A DNA stretch of 64,000 bases from an uncultured Oscillospiraceae bacterium (GCA_934552825.1 CAKTEQ010000001.1:1-64000); one strand, 5' to 3'; numbered from the stretch's first letter, positions 16,608 through 25,280 are shown. Made by a program: numbers and translations. Notes: generated from the sequence alone by a model not told the origin.

Positions 16608-18749
16608 TCAATATCGGGTCACTCCGCTGGAGCAGATCAGCGCCGGAATGAGCCAGAGTGCCATGAAAAGCAGGATGTTTCCGGGCACAAGCGTGCCTGT
16701 CTGACCGATAAAGCAGAGATATGCCGCCAGCGCCATTGCTACTATGCTGCCGAGGATCATGAGCAGTACATTCCCCCGGACCACCTGCACCAGCTTTTTC
16801 GCGCCCAGCACCGCGGCCGCCGGAGGATAAAGCCCCGCCTTTGTGATAACGGCGCAGGGCGCGCCGCCCACGTCCGCATTTATGACCCGCTCGGAGTTGT
16901 CCACATAGGGCATCTCCATATTGTCCGTATCAACGTCAAATTTCGCTCTTATCATGGCAGGTGTGACATTGAAGTCTCTGCTTGTAACGAGGGGGCACAC
17001 TGTGCTCTCGAGGAGCATATCCAGCGCCTCCGCCGTTTTTTCGGAGGCATTATAGGTTATGGCGAATATCCCCCGCAGCTCGCCGTTTATTGCCGTGAAC
17101 ACGGCGCTGGACACATTTGTCCCCTTTGGCAGAGGTATCGCGTTTATACGCATGAACTCGCCCGTGCCGCAGACCACATGGTCTCCCTGCACGCGCCCTT
17201 CCATACCGCCTTCCAGCATCCTGAAGCCATCCACAGACAGTTTGGAGCCGAAGTGCTCCTTTGCCAGCTTATCGAAAGCGGGGGCAAGGCAGCAGCCGCT
17301 CTCGTTCATCATCGCCGCCGTATAGGAGATAACGTCTTCACTTCCGGAGCCGACCAGCTTCATGCCGTTGAGCTCGACCTTTCCCTGTGCAAAGAGGTCA
17401 TGATCTGTAATATTGAGATATGCCGCGCCCGCGAGGCTCGCGGCGCCCCTGTATCCTCCCAGAACCGCGCCGATGCGCCGGAGATTTTTCGTGAGCTTTG
17501 AAAATGGCAGCGTATACACGACAGCCGACGAAAGCGGCAGCGAGACACCCATGATACACGCCCACAAATGCAGGAAATCGCTCCCTTCCGTCTTTGCTCT
17601 GATAACTCCGGAGATCGCCGCGGACAGAATAAACACCGCACACGCCAATATATCCGCCGACCGCTTCCCCGCGTCCGCAGCCGTGCACATGGAGACAAAT
17701 CCGTCAGGGCTGTTGGAGGACTTCAATATGACGCTGTGGCCCATATAGAGCTTGTCCTCCCGGGTGAGTATCATGCGTCTCTCCTCCCCCGCTATGGTCT
17801 TGAGCGCTTTTGCGCAGGCGCCTTTGCCCAGCGCCGTGGACCAGAGCAGCAGCATGAGAACAGTTGCGCTCACAGCGCAGTACGGCAGCGCCGAAAGGCC
17901 CCGCTTTGTAACGAGGAACGCAGCCGCGTCCAGCGCCGTTATTATGTTCCCCAGCAACGCCACGAGATTAAGTCCGAAGCGCAGGCGCGTTACCTCTCTG
18001 ACGGCGAATATCAATCTGTCGGCGCACAGTGCCATGACCAACACCTGCCCTATAAGCAGCGCAGCGCAGAGTGTCTGCACTTTGGGGCAGGGCAGCCCGA
18101 ACGCAGCCGCGATAGAGAGATACCACATGGCAGCGCAGATAACAAACGCCGCAAAACACCTGATCCGCATTATTCCGTATCCGGCGCGGCACTGTTTCAG
18201 AGCCTCGTCCGGCGCCGGCTCATGAGTTTTCTCCTTCTTCGGTATCTCGTGAAGCGGCACGCGCCTCACTACCTTTTTCCCCTCCGGATTGACCGGCGCC
18301 TTATCCGCCATTTCTCCGGAGAATTTCACCACTTTGGGAGATTTTGCGTTCTTCGGTTCCGGCTTTACCGGCTCGGGGGTCTTTTCCCGCTTTTCCTTCG
18401 CGGCGGCGCTTTTCTTCGCCCGGTCCAGCTTCTGCTGTTCCCTCCGGTTGCGGCGGCGGACTATGTCAAGCTCTTTTTTGTATGCCGCCTTCTGCTGCTC
18501 CTGCTCCGCAAGAGCGGCGCTCACCTCGTCGCCTATATTTGTCTCTATGCTCTCCTCAGGCTCGGGCGCAACTTCCCGCGCAGGCTCAGGCAGCGGCTGC
18601 GCCTCTGCCGCGGGCGTTTCATTCTCAGCCCCGTCATCACCGGGAATGTCCCCGGCTTCCTGTTCCCCGCCGAACTCACGGAGTATATCCTCCAGGGAAA
18701 ACTCCTGTTCCTGCTCCTGAGTGTTGAGCTTGTTCTCTTCTCTATCCAT
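16608..18749 (-). CDS. P-type-ATPase-like membrane protein lacking the catalytic Asp
   Basis: A 713-residue protein. Residues 1-190 are charged and low in complexity (Glu/Pro-rich, then a Lys/Arg-rich helix around 85-125). Four membrane segments follow (about 197-310), a soluble loop, two more (365-412), a large soluble part and a final pair (661-710). This is the topology of a P-type ATPase. After the second membrane pair the segment NITDHDLFAQGKVEL (446-460) aligns with the phosphorylation motif DKTGTLTxGK, but the Asp is replaced by Thr. I see no GDGxND motif. It is probably a non-pumping pseudoenzyme, perhaps a sensor or scaffold. It lies 14 bases behind rlmB and is likely co-transcribed with it. 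Confidence 0.65.
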   Translation of the reverse strand: MDREENKLNTQEQEQEFSLEDILREFGGEQEAGDIPGDDGAENETPAAEAQPLPEPAREVAPEPEESIETNIGDEVSAALAEQEQQKAAYKKELDIVRRRNRREQQKLDRAKKSAAAKEKREKTPEPVKPEPKNAKSPKVVKFSGEMADKAPVNPEGKKVVRRVPLHEIPKKEKTHEPAPDEALKQCRAGYGIMRIRCFAAFVICAAMWYLSIAAAFGLPCPKVQTLCAALLIGQVLVMALCADRLIFAVREVTRLRFGLNLVALLGNIITALDAAAFLVTKRGLSALPYCAVSATVLMLLLWSTALGKGACAKALKTIAGEERRMILTREDKLYMGHSVILKSSNSPDGFVSMCTAADAGKRSADILACAVFILSAAISGVIRAKTEGSDFLHLWACIMGVSLPLSSAVVYTLPFSKLTKNLRRIGAVLGGYRGAASLAGAAYLNITDHDLFAQGKVELNGMKLVGSGSEDVISYTAAMMNESGCCLAPAFDKLAKEHFGSKLSVDGFRMLEGGMEGRVQGDHVVCGTGEFMRINAIPLPKGTNVSSAVFTAINGELRGIFAITYNASEKTAEALDMLLESTVCPLVTSRDFNVTPAMIRAKFDVDTDNMEMPYVDNSERVINADVGGAPCAVITKAGLYPPAAAVLGAKKLVQVVRGNVLLMILGSIVAMALAAYLCFIGQTGTLVPGNILLFMALWLIPALICSSGVTRY

Positions 18750-18763
18750 CAGGCATCTACCTC

Positions 18764-19588
18764 TCAGCCGTTTCTCTGTCTTACAGCCTCATACATCAGC
18801 ACCGCCGCGGCAGCCGACGCGTTAAGGGAGGATATCTCCCCCTTCATGGGAATGCTCACCATGAAGTCACAGTTTTCCGCAACGAGACGGCTTATCCCCT
18901 GCCCCTCGTTTCCTATCACGATGGCCGCCGATCCTTTAAGATCCGCGTCATAGAGCATTCTGTCGCCGTCAGCCGCGGTGCCGAACACCCATACGCCCGC
19001 TTTTTTCAGCTCCTTTATCGCCGCCGTAATATTCGCCACTCTGGCAACGGGCACATATTCCAGCGCCCCTGCCGACGCCTTCGCGACCACCGCCGTGAGC
19101 CCCGCGCTGCGGCGCTTTGGCACTATTACGCCGTGCGCTCCCGCGGCGTCCGCCGTGCGGATTATCGCCCCCAGGTTGTGGGGATCGGAGAGCTCATCGC
19201 AGATGATTATCAAAGGGGCCTCGCCCGCCTGGCGCGCTTTGTCAAGTATCGCCTCTATGGTCGAGTACTCGTGCTCCGCGACTACCGCCACGACGCCCTG
19301 ATGCACGCCGGTCATGCTCATTTCGTCCAGCTTGCGCCGGTCTGTCTCCACGACCACAGCGCCCGCCGCCCGGGCTTTGGAGGCGATATGCCCCAGTGCG
19401 GAATCCTCGCTGCCCTTGAGAAGGAAGATCTTATCTATATTCCTCCCCACCCGCAGCGCCTCGATAACGGCGTTGCGCCCCTCGATGATGGTGTTTTCCA
19501 CACGCTCCCGGGGCTGCTCCCGCTCACCGTCGCTGCTCTCGATGAAGCCGGGCTTATTTCTGTACTTGTTATATCTTTTATCGTTCAT
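18764..19588 (-). CDS. rlmB: 23S rRNA 2'-O-methyltransferase (TrmH/SpoU family)
   Basis: A 274-residue SpoU methyltransferase. An N-terminal substrate-binding domain (GRNAVIEALRVGRNIDKIFL) precedes the trefoil-knot catalytic domain with motif 1 DPHNLGAIIRTADAAG, motif 2 VIGNEGQGIS and motif 3 ISSLNASAAAAVLMYE. RlmB methylates Gm2251 in the peptidyl-transferase region of 23S rRNA; the related tRNA enzymes have a shorter N-terminus, so the rRNA assignment is preferred. A basic extension of about 30 residues precedes the domain. ATG 19588 has GAGGT upstream. It leads the unit that includes the P-type-like protein. Confidence 0.85.
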   Translation of the reverse strand: MNDKRYNKYRNKPGFIESSDGEREQPRERVENTIIEGRNAVIEALRVGRNIDKIFLLKGSEDSALGHIASKARAAGAVVVETDRRKLDEMSMTGVHQGVVAVVAEHEYSTIEAILDKARQAGEAPLIIICDELSDPHNLGAIIRTADAAGAHGVIVPKRRSAGLTAVVAKASAGALEYVPVARVANITAAIKELKKAGVWVFGTAADGDRMLYDADLKGSAAIVIGNEGQGISRLVAENCDFMVSIPMKGEISSLNASAAAAVLMYEAVRQRNG

Positions 19589-19688
19589 TGCGTTACCTCA
19601 TCCTGTTCAGGCGCGGCGTTTCCCGCCGCGTTCATATTAAAAGAAGTATATCACATCTTTTCATGTCATGAAAGGGGTTTTCGCAATA

Positions 19689-19717
19689 TTGACAGGCTCT
19701 TCTGCTGATAATATAAT
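19689..19717 (+). promoter_or_regulatory. Promoter of mrp
   Basis: TTGACA (19689-19694), 17-base spacer, TATAAT (19712-19717): a perfect consensus, 34 bases upstream of the start codon. Confidence 0.85.
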
Positions 19718-19750
19718 TGAGATATCCCAAGAAAACGAAAGGATGTTACT

Positions 19751-20587
19751 ATGAGCGAATGTACACACGACTGCGGCTCCTGCGGGGCGAACTGCTCCAG
19801 CCGTGAAAATAATATTGAAGATCTCCGCGCTCAGCTCAACGACAGCAGCAGCGTGAAGAAGGTTATCGCCGTCATAAGCGGCAAGGGCGGCGTAGGCAAA
19901 AGCCTTGTCACCTCCCTCATGGCATGCGCCATGGAGCAGCGGGGATATAAGACTGCCGTGCTCGACGCAGATATTACCGGCCCTTCCATTCCCAAAGCCT
20001 TCGGCATCGCGGACAAGCGCGCTGCCAGCACCGGGGATGCCATCGTCCCCGTCTCCACAAGAACAGGTATAGACGTAATGTCCATAAACCTGCTGCTTGA
20101 GGATGAGACCCAGCCCGTGATCTGGCGCGGTCCTGTTATCGCCGGCGCCGTAAAGCAGTTCTGGACCGATGTAAACTGGACTGATGTGGACTTCATGTTC
20201 GTGGATATGCCTCCCGGAACCGGAGACGTGCCCCTCACCGTATTCCAATCTCTTCCGGTCGACGGTATCATCGTCGTCACCTCCCCCCAGGAGATGGTGT
20301 CCATGATAGTCTCCAAGGCTGTTAATATGGCGCGGATGATGGACGTGCCCATCCTCGGCATCGTGGAGAATATGAGCTATTTCAAGTGCCCCGACTGCGG
20401 CAAGGTCCACCACATCTTCGGCGACAGCCACATCGATCAGCTTGCCGTTCTCAACAATCTCCTCGTGCTGGCAAAGCTGCCCATCGACCCCGCCTATCCG
20501 AACGCCTGCGACAGAGGCGAGATAGAGTCGGTCCAGTGCGGCGAGCTTAGCTACGCTGCCGACGTTGTTGAAAGCCTTATAAAATGA
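19751..20587 (+). CDS. mrp: Mrp/ApbC-type iron-sulfur carrier ATPase
   Basis: A 278-residue P-loop ATPase of the Mrp/NBP35 family. The N-terminal cysteines (CTHDCGSCGANC) resemble the iron-sulfur binding tail of NBP35-type members, the deviant Walker A is SGKGGVGKS, FVDMPPGTGD is the Walker-B region, and the C-terminal CPDCG is the shared cluster-binding pair at the dimer interface. These proteins hold and hand over [4Fe-4S] clusters to apoproteins in the cytoplasm, which suits an anaerobe with several cluster enzymes in this window. It is monocistronic, with consensus promoter and terminator. Confidence 0.9.
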   Translation: MSECTHDCGSCGANCSSRENNIEDLRAQLNDSSSVKKVIAVISGKGGVGKSLVTSLMACAMEQRGYKTAVLDADITGPSIPKAFGIADKRAASTGDAIVPVSTRTGIDVMSINLLLEDETQPVIWRGPVIAGAVKQFWTDVNWTDVDFMFVDMPPGTGDVPLTVFQSLPVDGIIVVTSPQEMVSMIVSKAVNMARMMDVPILGIVENMSYFKCPDCGKVHHIFGDSHIDQLAVLNNLLVLAKLPIDPAYPNACDRGEIESVQCGELSYAADVVESLIK

Positions 20588-20601
20588 CCCATATGAACAC
20601 T

Positions 20602-20626
20602 AAAGGACGGCTTGCTGCCGTCCTTT
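20602..20626 (+). terminator. Terminator of mrp
   Basis: AAAGGACGGC-TTGCT-GCCGTCCTTT followed by further T, 15 bases past the stop codon. Confidence 0.85.
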
Positions 20627-20713
20627 TTTATCGCCGTTCCCCGCCGCCCGATCCTCCCGTATTATAGTCACGGAGGCAAATCCCCTCCAAAAACTCTAAC
20701 AGGAGGAATACCC

Positions 20714-21169
20714 TTGCAGAAGAACAATACCGCCGCTGCGGCAGGCTGCGGCGAGGGCAAAGGTCCTCTGCCGTCCTGCGCGGCGCTCGCCTTTCCCTAT
20801 ATACCCATTCAGCCGGAGAACTCCGAAAAATACGACGCTCCCACAGCCCTCTCCCAGGGCACCCTCTTCCCCGGGCTGACGCTGCCGTTTATGAACTACG
20901 TGAATAAGCCCGGCAATATAACGGGCGAACTGGGTGAGCTGATGGCTCTGGATTTCGTTATAAACGAGCTTGGGCTGTATCTCGACACTCACCCCGACGA
21001 CAAAGAGGCTCTCGAGCTGTATCTTCAGTATGTGGATCTGTCCAAGGAGGCTGCCGCCCGCTATACCGCCGCATTCGGCCCCATCACTCAGGAGCAGGTA
21101 ACTTCCGCGGGCTATACCTGGCTTAAGAACCCCTGGCCATGGGACTATACCGAAAGGAATGGTGACTGA
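20714..21169 (+). CDS. Fused CotJA-CotJB spore coat protein
   Basis: A 151-residue protein starting at TTG 20714, seven bases after AGGAGG (20701-20706). Residues about 20-65 (LAFPYIPIQPENSEKYDAP, ALSQGTLFPGL) match the CotJA pattern, and residues about 70-150 (LMALDFVINELGLYLDTHPDD, then NPWPWDYTER) match CotJB. In Bacillus these are separate adjacent genes; here they form one frame with no stop between. The product should be assembled in the inner spore coat together with CotJC, whose gene starts 3 bases later. No clear sigma-E promoter could be picked out upstream. The fusion is the notable point. Confidence 0.85.
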   Translation: MQKNNTAAAAGCGEGKGPLPSCAALAFPYIPIQPENSEKYDAPTALSQGTLFPGLTLPFMNYVNKPGNITGELGELMALDFVINELGLYLDTHPDDKEALELYLQYVDLSKEAAARYTAAFGPITQEQVTSAGYTWLKNPWPWDYTERNGD

Positions 21170-21172
21170 TAT

Positions 21173-21769
21173 ATGTTTGTCTATGAGAAAAAGCTCCAGT
21201 ACCCTGTGAAGATCGCCAATCCGAACCCGGCTCTGGCTAAGTTCATCATCTCCCAGTACGGCGGCCCCGACGGTGAGCTGGGCGCATCCCTTCGTTACCT
21301 GAGTCAGCGCTACTCCATGCCCTACCCGGAGCTAAAAGGCCTGCTCACCGATATCGGCACGGAGGAGCTTGGTCATCTGGAGATGGTGGGCGCTCTGGTA
21401 CATCAGCTCACACGCTCCATGACGCCTGAAGAGATAAAGGCCGCCGGTTTTGATACGTATTTTGTAGACCACACCGCCGGCGTTTATCCTCAGTTTGCCT
21501 CCGGCACTCCCTGGTCCGCGTCCACAATGGCCGTCACCGGCGACGTCATCGCGGACCTCACGGAGGACCTCGCTGCGGAACAGAAGGCGCGGGTTACTTA
21601 TGATAATATTCTGCGTCTGTCCGATGACCCGGATGTGAACGACGTCATCCGTTTTCTCCGTGAACGGGAGATCGTCCACTTCCAGCGTTTCGGCGAAGCT
21701 CTCCAGAGGGCGAAGGAGCGCATGGACCAGAAAAACGTGTATGCCATCAATCCCGCCTTCGACAGATAA
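21173..21769 (+). CDS. cotJC: CotJC, manganese-catalase-like spore coat protein
   Basis: A 198-residue ferritin-like four-helix protein of the manganese catalase family, in the CotJC subgroup. Candidate metal ligands are Glu in GELGAS (about 35), Glu and His in GTEELGHLE (about 65-70) and Glu/His in AEQKAR and REREIVHFQ. It is a spore coat component that may remove peroxide. It follows the CotJAB fusion by 3 bases and ends at a strong terminator (21786-21822), so the cotJ operon has two genes here. Length matches the family. Confidence 0.92.
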   Translation: MFVYEKKLQYPVKIANPNPALAKFIISQYGGPDGELGASLRYLSQRYSMPYPELKGLLTDIGTEELGHLEMVGALVHQLTRSMTPEEIKAAGFDTYFVDHTAGVYPQFASGTPWSASTMAVTGDVIADLTEDLAAEQKARVTYDNILRLSDDPDVNDVIRFLREREIVHFQRFGEALQRAKERMDQKNVYAINPAFDR

Positions 21770-21785
21770 AACAGATTTCACGATG

Positions 21786-21822
21786 GATTCTCCGGCGGCA
21801 GCTTGCCGCCGGAGAATCTTTT
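21786..21822 (+). terminator. Terminator of the cotJ operon
   Basis: Perfect 15-base arms (21786-21800 and 21804-21818) and a T-run. The prophage remnant begins immediately at its right edge. Confidence 0.9.
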
Positions 21823-22510
21823 TATTCTGCCCTCTCAGGATACATACGAGGCGGCTCAGAAGATGGGGATAGAGCTTAAGAAGGAGTGGGTGGCGACGCT
21901 GGACAACAGGACGCGTCACGCCCACGCCATGGCAGACGGGCAGGTCGTAGCCGTGGACAAGCCCTTCAAGCTTGACGGGTATGATCTTATGTTCCCCGGC
22001 GATAAGAGCGCACCTGGGTATCTTGTGTATAACTGCCGCTGCACGACCATAGCAGCGTTCAAGGACTATGGCAAGGACGCAAAGCGCCGAAGCATCGACG
22101 GCGTTGGCAAGGACATGACCTATCAGGAGTGGGCAGAGCAGAAGAAAGCTGTTGCTTCGACGGCGAAAGATGGTATAATAAAAAGAGAGAATATTGTAAT
22201 TGGAAAGAGCTTGGGAGCCGCCCGCAAAAGCATAGAAGTTTTGCTGCCCGATGGAGCAGTATCCAAATTAACGGAAGACACTGAAATAACTGACGTTGAA
22301 GTGTTTGCGGGTGCTGGCACAAATGTACCTTTGCGAGTAAAGGATTTCCTCGTTCAAAATTACGGTGGGCGCAGTGAATTGTGGCAACATGTCAAAGGGC
22401 GTGGATATGTTGACACTGAGGGCGGCTCAAGAAAGGCGATGCTACACTGGTTCGAAGAAGAAAGTGTTGGCATAGTGGAAATGAAAGTAAAAGGGTGGTC
22501 TAAGACGTGA
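21819..22510 (+). pseudogene. Truncated phage MuF-type protein with C-terminal toxin-like domain
   Basis: The frame emerges from the cotJ terminator without a proper start (a TTG at 21803 lies inside the hairpin). It carries the C-terminal part of a phage head-morphogenesis (SPP1 gp7/MuF) domain: WVATLDNRTRHAHAMADGQ and YLVYNCRCTT. Most of the MuF domain is missing, so the virion function is lost. The last 110 residues, ending with LWQHVKGRGYVDTEGG and AMLHWFEEESVG, resemble the tail of polymorphic toxin type 50 domains fused to MuF proteins. Its stop codon overlaps the next small gene by 4 bases. Toxin assignment is tentative. It is placed as a broken gene because its 5' end is gone. Confidence 0.6.
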
Positions 22511-22662
22511 GAGTTAAGTATATCGGCGATTACTACAGGGTAAGCCTGGTAAATGGCAAGGTTTATGAAGTAATCAGCATCGAAAACGGCTGGTATGAAA
22601 TATATGACGAAACGGACGAGACTGCTTTTTATCCGCCGGACATGTTTGAAATAGTAGAATAG
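22507..22662 (+). CDS. Small immunity-protein candidate coupled to the toxin tail
   Basis: A 51-residue protein starting at GTG 22507, overlapping the upstream stop as GTGA. The sequence (KYIGDYYRVSLVNGKVYEV, WYEIYDETDE, YPPDMFEIVE) looks like a small acidic SH3-like beta-barrel. Such genes commonly follow toxin-tailed phage or secreted proteins in Firmicutes and are thought to neutralise the toxin. The overlap and the terminator 12 bases later make it a two-gene unit with the preceding frame. The immunity role is inference from position and shape. Confidence 0.6.
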   Translation: MRVKYIGDYYRVSLVNGKVYEVISIENGWYEIYDETDETAFYPPDMFEIVE

Positions 22663-22673
22663 CACGAAACACG

Positions 22674-22706
22674 AAGCACTGTGTACCGAAAGGCGCACAG
22701 TGCTTT
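22674..22706 (+). terminator. Terminator after the immunity candidate
   Basis: Arms AAGCACTGTG (22674-22683) and CACAGTGCTT (22696-22705) followed by a T-run. Confidence 0.8.
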
Positions 22707-22718
22707 TTTGGAGGGAGA

Positions 22719-23135
22719 ATGAGCGAGTATAAATTCACGGACAACAGCGGGAAGGCGTTGGATGCCCTGAGAGATCAGCTTATCAAGGGGCTGGAGACCT
22801 GCGGGCTTGTGGCTGAGGGGTATGCGAAGAAGCTGTGCGAGGGGTTTAAGCACCCGACAGGCAACCTGCGCAACAGCATAAGTCACCAGGTAGTGGACGA
22901 AGAACAGGCGGTATACATCGGCACCGATGTCAGGTATGCACATTATGTCGAGCTGGGCACGGGCAAGTACGCGACGACAGGCGGCGGCACGACTAAGGAG
23001 CGCTGGGTATACCGCGCGGAGGACGGCACGTTTCACATGGGGTATCCCCAGGTCGCGCGACCATATCTCAAGCCTGCGGGCGCAGACCACGAGGACGAGT
23101 ATAAGCGGATAATCGAGGACGCTCTCAAGGGGTAA
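22719..23135 (+). CDS. HK97 gp10-like phage head-tail protein (remnant)
   Basis: A 138-residue protein from ATG 22719 with GGAGGGAGA directly upstream. The blocks GYAKKLCEGFKHPTGNLRNSI, DVRYAHYVELGTGKY and ARPYLKPAGADHEDEYKRII are typical of HK97 gp10 family proteins, which sit at the head-tail joint or complete the tail. No neighbouring head, tail or lysis genes remain, so it is an isolated survivor of a prophage whose other genes have been deleted. The coding frame itself is intact. Confidence 0.8.
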   Translation: MSEYKFTDNSGKALDALRDQLIKGLETCGLVAEGYAKKLCEGFKHPTGNLRNSISHQVVDEEQAVYIGTDVRYAHYVELGTGKYATTGGGTTKERWVYRAEDGTFHMGYPQVARPYLKPAGADHEDEYKRIIEDALKG

Positions 23136-23263
23136 GAATTATTTAATTTAACGCTGTAAGTGTGCACCAAAAATTCAATAGATACCGATAGACTGAGGTC
23201 ACAGTATATGCCCTCTTACGGAGTGCAACCGCTTCCGGTCATCCATAGATGTCCGAAATCTGA

Positions 23264-23292
23264 TTGTAAAACGTTATTTATTACTTTATAAT
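23264..23292 (+). promoter_or_regulatory. Promoter of the MBL hydrolase at 23326
   Basis: TTGTAA (23264-23269), 17-base spacer, TATAAT (23287-23292). The rest of 23136-23263 shows no gene. Confidence 0.75.
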
Positions 23293-23325
23293 GTAATTAA
23301 CAATGATCCGACAGGAGGGGTAAGA

Positions 23326-24069
23326 ATGGAACCTAAATACACTGTGACACAAGCCGCTGACGGACTCTGGATATTTGACGAGGGCGGCATCCGCACCTTT
23401 CTGATCTGCGGCGGGGAGCGGGCGCTGCTTATCGACACCGGGCTCGGCTCAGTGGACTACCGCGCCGCGGCGGCTGAACTTACGAAGCTGCCGATAGAGC
23501 TTGCCAACACCCACGGGCACGAGGACCATGTCGGCGGCAACCGGGTATTTTCCCGGACGATGATGGACCCCTCAGGCGCCGCCGCGATGCGTACCAATTC
23601 AAAATGCCCGGATATTGAGGTCGTCCCGCTTAAAGAGGGGGATATTATCGATCTCGGCGGGCGGCATATAGAAGTCATTGCGTGCCCCGGGCATACGGAC
23701 CATGACCTGACTTTTCTGGACGTGGAAAACCGCTTTCTCATCGGTGGCGATGTCGCCGTTGCGTCAGTGATCTTCATTTTTCCCGGCAGCTCGGATATCA
23801 AACTGCTGCAGCGCAGCGTGAGGCACCTCAAGGACCTCGGCAGCCGCTATGACGCCATTCTCCCCAGCCACGGGGACTGCCCTCTGGACAAGGGAATTCT
23901 GGACGAACTTGACCAGACTGCGCAGCTCGTTATCTCCGGGGAGGGCGGCGTTCCGACCGACATAGACCTGCCCACAGGCGAGTGCCTGCGGGGCAAAATG
24001 TACAGCGTCGGGCGGGCAAACATGCTCGCTGTGGATATCGCCGCCTCCGACATGCGCGCCGCCATGTGA
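23326..24069 (+). CDS. MBL-fold metallohydrolase
   Basis: A 247-residue metallo-beta-lactamase-fold enzyme of the glyoxalase II-like group. The metal site THGHEDHVGG is at about 62-71, with PGHTDHD, GGDVA and the C-terminal PSHGD completing the ligands. The substrate is unknown: hydroxyacyl-glutathione is unlikely in a clostridium, while small thioesters or lactones are possible. ATG 23326 follows AGGAGGGG. It is monocistronic, with its own promoter and a terminator shared with the convergent lipoprotein gene. It is not closely similar to the MBL protein that leads the catabolic operon. Confidence 0.88.
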   Translation: MEPKYTVTQAADGLWIFDEGGIRTFLICGGERALLIDTGLGSVDYRAAAAELTKLPIELANTHGHEDHVGGNRVFSRTMMDPSGAAAMRTNSKCPDIEVVPLKEGDIIDLGGRHIEVIACPGHTDHDLTFLDVENRFLIGGDVAVASVIFIFPGSSDIKLLQRSVRHLKDLGSRYDAILPSHGDCPLDKGILDELDQTAQLVISGEGGVPTDIDLPTGECLRGKMYSVGRANMLAVDIAASDMRAAM

Positions 24070-24086
24070 GATTATATTGATATTAT

Positions 24087-24120
24087 AAAGGGACCACGGG
24101 CAGCTGCCCATGGTCCCTTT
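24087..24120. terminator. Bidirectional terminator
   Basis: Seventeen-base arms from AAAGGGACCA to TGGTCCCTTT between converging genes. Confidence 0.88.
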
Positions 24121-24157
24121 ATTTCAGCCTGCGGGAAACTCTCCCAGACTCTGAGTT

Positions 24158-25270
24158 TTACGCGGCGGTGTCGTAAAAATATCCGAAGTTATTAACCGAG
24201 TAGAGCCGGTCATACTTGATGTATCCGGGGGCAGCGCCGTCTATGAGCACGTCCTGTACACACTGGATCATAGACTCCCATACTTTCTCGGTACCCTGAG
24301 CGATAGTTCCCCGGAGGCAGCTCGCGTCATTCTCAGCACCCTTTTCGATCAGTTCCAGGACTGTCGGATCCTGCGTGGAACAAAAGATGCCCATCTGGTC
24401 AAGCCTGTCGCCGCAGTTGGCGACGACATAGTTGTTCGCTCCCACAGCCGCAGCGCAGCTCCATGTGAGAATTACACGGATATCCGAATCAATGGTGAAC
24501 GCCTCCTGCGCAAAGGTAAACCCCTCATCAATAGAAGTCGCGACCTCTGTTGCCGTATGGATGAGCTGTATACGCTTATCCGCAGCCAACCCTTCCATAT
24601 ACGCCTCTGAACGTCCCGCCGCCAGCGCCGTCTGATAGCTGACAGTCACCATCGCTTTTATCTCGCCCTCTCCTGCATCGGGATAGCGCTGGTCTATCCA
24701 CGCGGAGATCATGTCCACCGCGGCAGCACCCTGAGTATGGGGATCCACGCTCACCTTGCCGCTAACTTCGAAATCAGGCTCAGCCGCCAGCGTGAATACG
24801 GACGTCCCCGCTTCCATCGCCTGAGCGCAGGCATCGCCGGTACCGTCAACAAATCCCATTATGATTATCGCGCTTGCGCCCATGGTGACTGCGTTTTCCA
24901 CCATGTCCACCATGCGGGCAAAGTTGCCCTCGCAGTCTCCATATGTATAGCTGAATCCCATTGCCTCAATATCCGCGCAAAGGCCGTCGTTTATCATGAC
25001 CATAAGCGAGTCGGTAAGCAAGGGCGCGCCAAAGAAAATCAGCGGCTCCAGTCCAGCTTCCAGCTTTTCTTTTATGTATTCGTTCGGCTTTGATGCCTTA
25101 AGCTGTTCCACCGTAAGTCCATTGTAGGTGAGTTCTTCCGTATCAGCTGTCGGCTGTGTCGTCTCCGGCTGCGCTGCCGGCTCCTTTTGGGCACAGCCTC
25201 CCGCTGCCGCTATGGAAAACATCATCGTCAGTGCCAGTGCCAGGGTGAAAATCTTTTTCATCTTGCTCAC
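24158..25270 (-). CDS. Periplasmic-binding-protein-type lipoprotein (orphan)
   Basis: A 370-residue substrate-binding protein of the sugar-binding (type 1) class. A signal peptide ends at a lipobox with Cys26 (AAAGGC), followed by a Gln/Pro/Thr-rich linker and the mature domain. Segments such as ENAVTMGASAIIIMGF and VDPHTQGAAAVDMISAW are typical of sugar or autoinducer-2 binding proteins. No permease or ATPase gene lies on either side, so it either feeds a transporter encoded elsewhere or works as a receptor. ATG 25270 follows AGGAGGAGTG. A promoter-like TTGTAA/TATAAA pair lies upstream. Confidence 0.82.
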   Translation of the reverse strand: MSKMKKIFTLALALTMMFSIAAAGGCAQKEPAAQPETTQPTADTEELTYNGLTVEQLKASKPNEYIKEKLEAGLEPLIFFGAPLLTDSLMVMINDGLCADIEAMGFSYTYGDCEGNFARMVDMVENAVTMGASAIIIMGFVDGTGDACAQAMEAGTSVFTLAAEPDFEVSGKVSVDPHTQGAAAVDMISAWIDQRYPDAGEGEIKAMVTVSYQTALAAGRSEAYMEGLAADKRIQLIHTATEVATSIDEGFTFAQEAFTIDSDIRVILTWSCAAAVGANNYVVANCGDRLDQMGIFCSTQDPTVLELIEKGAENDASCLRGTIAQGTEKVWESMIQCVQDVLIDGAAPGYIKYDRLYSVNNFGYFYDTAA

Positions 25271-25280
25271 TCCTCCTGTT

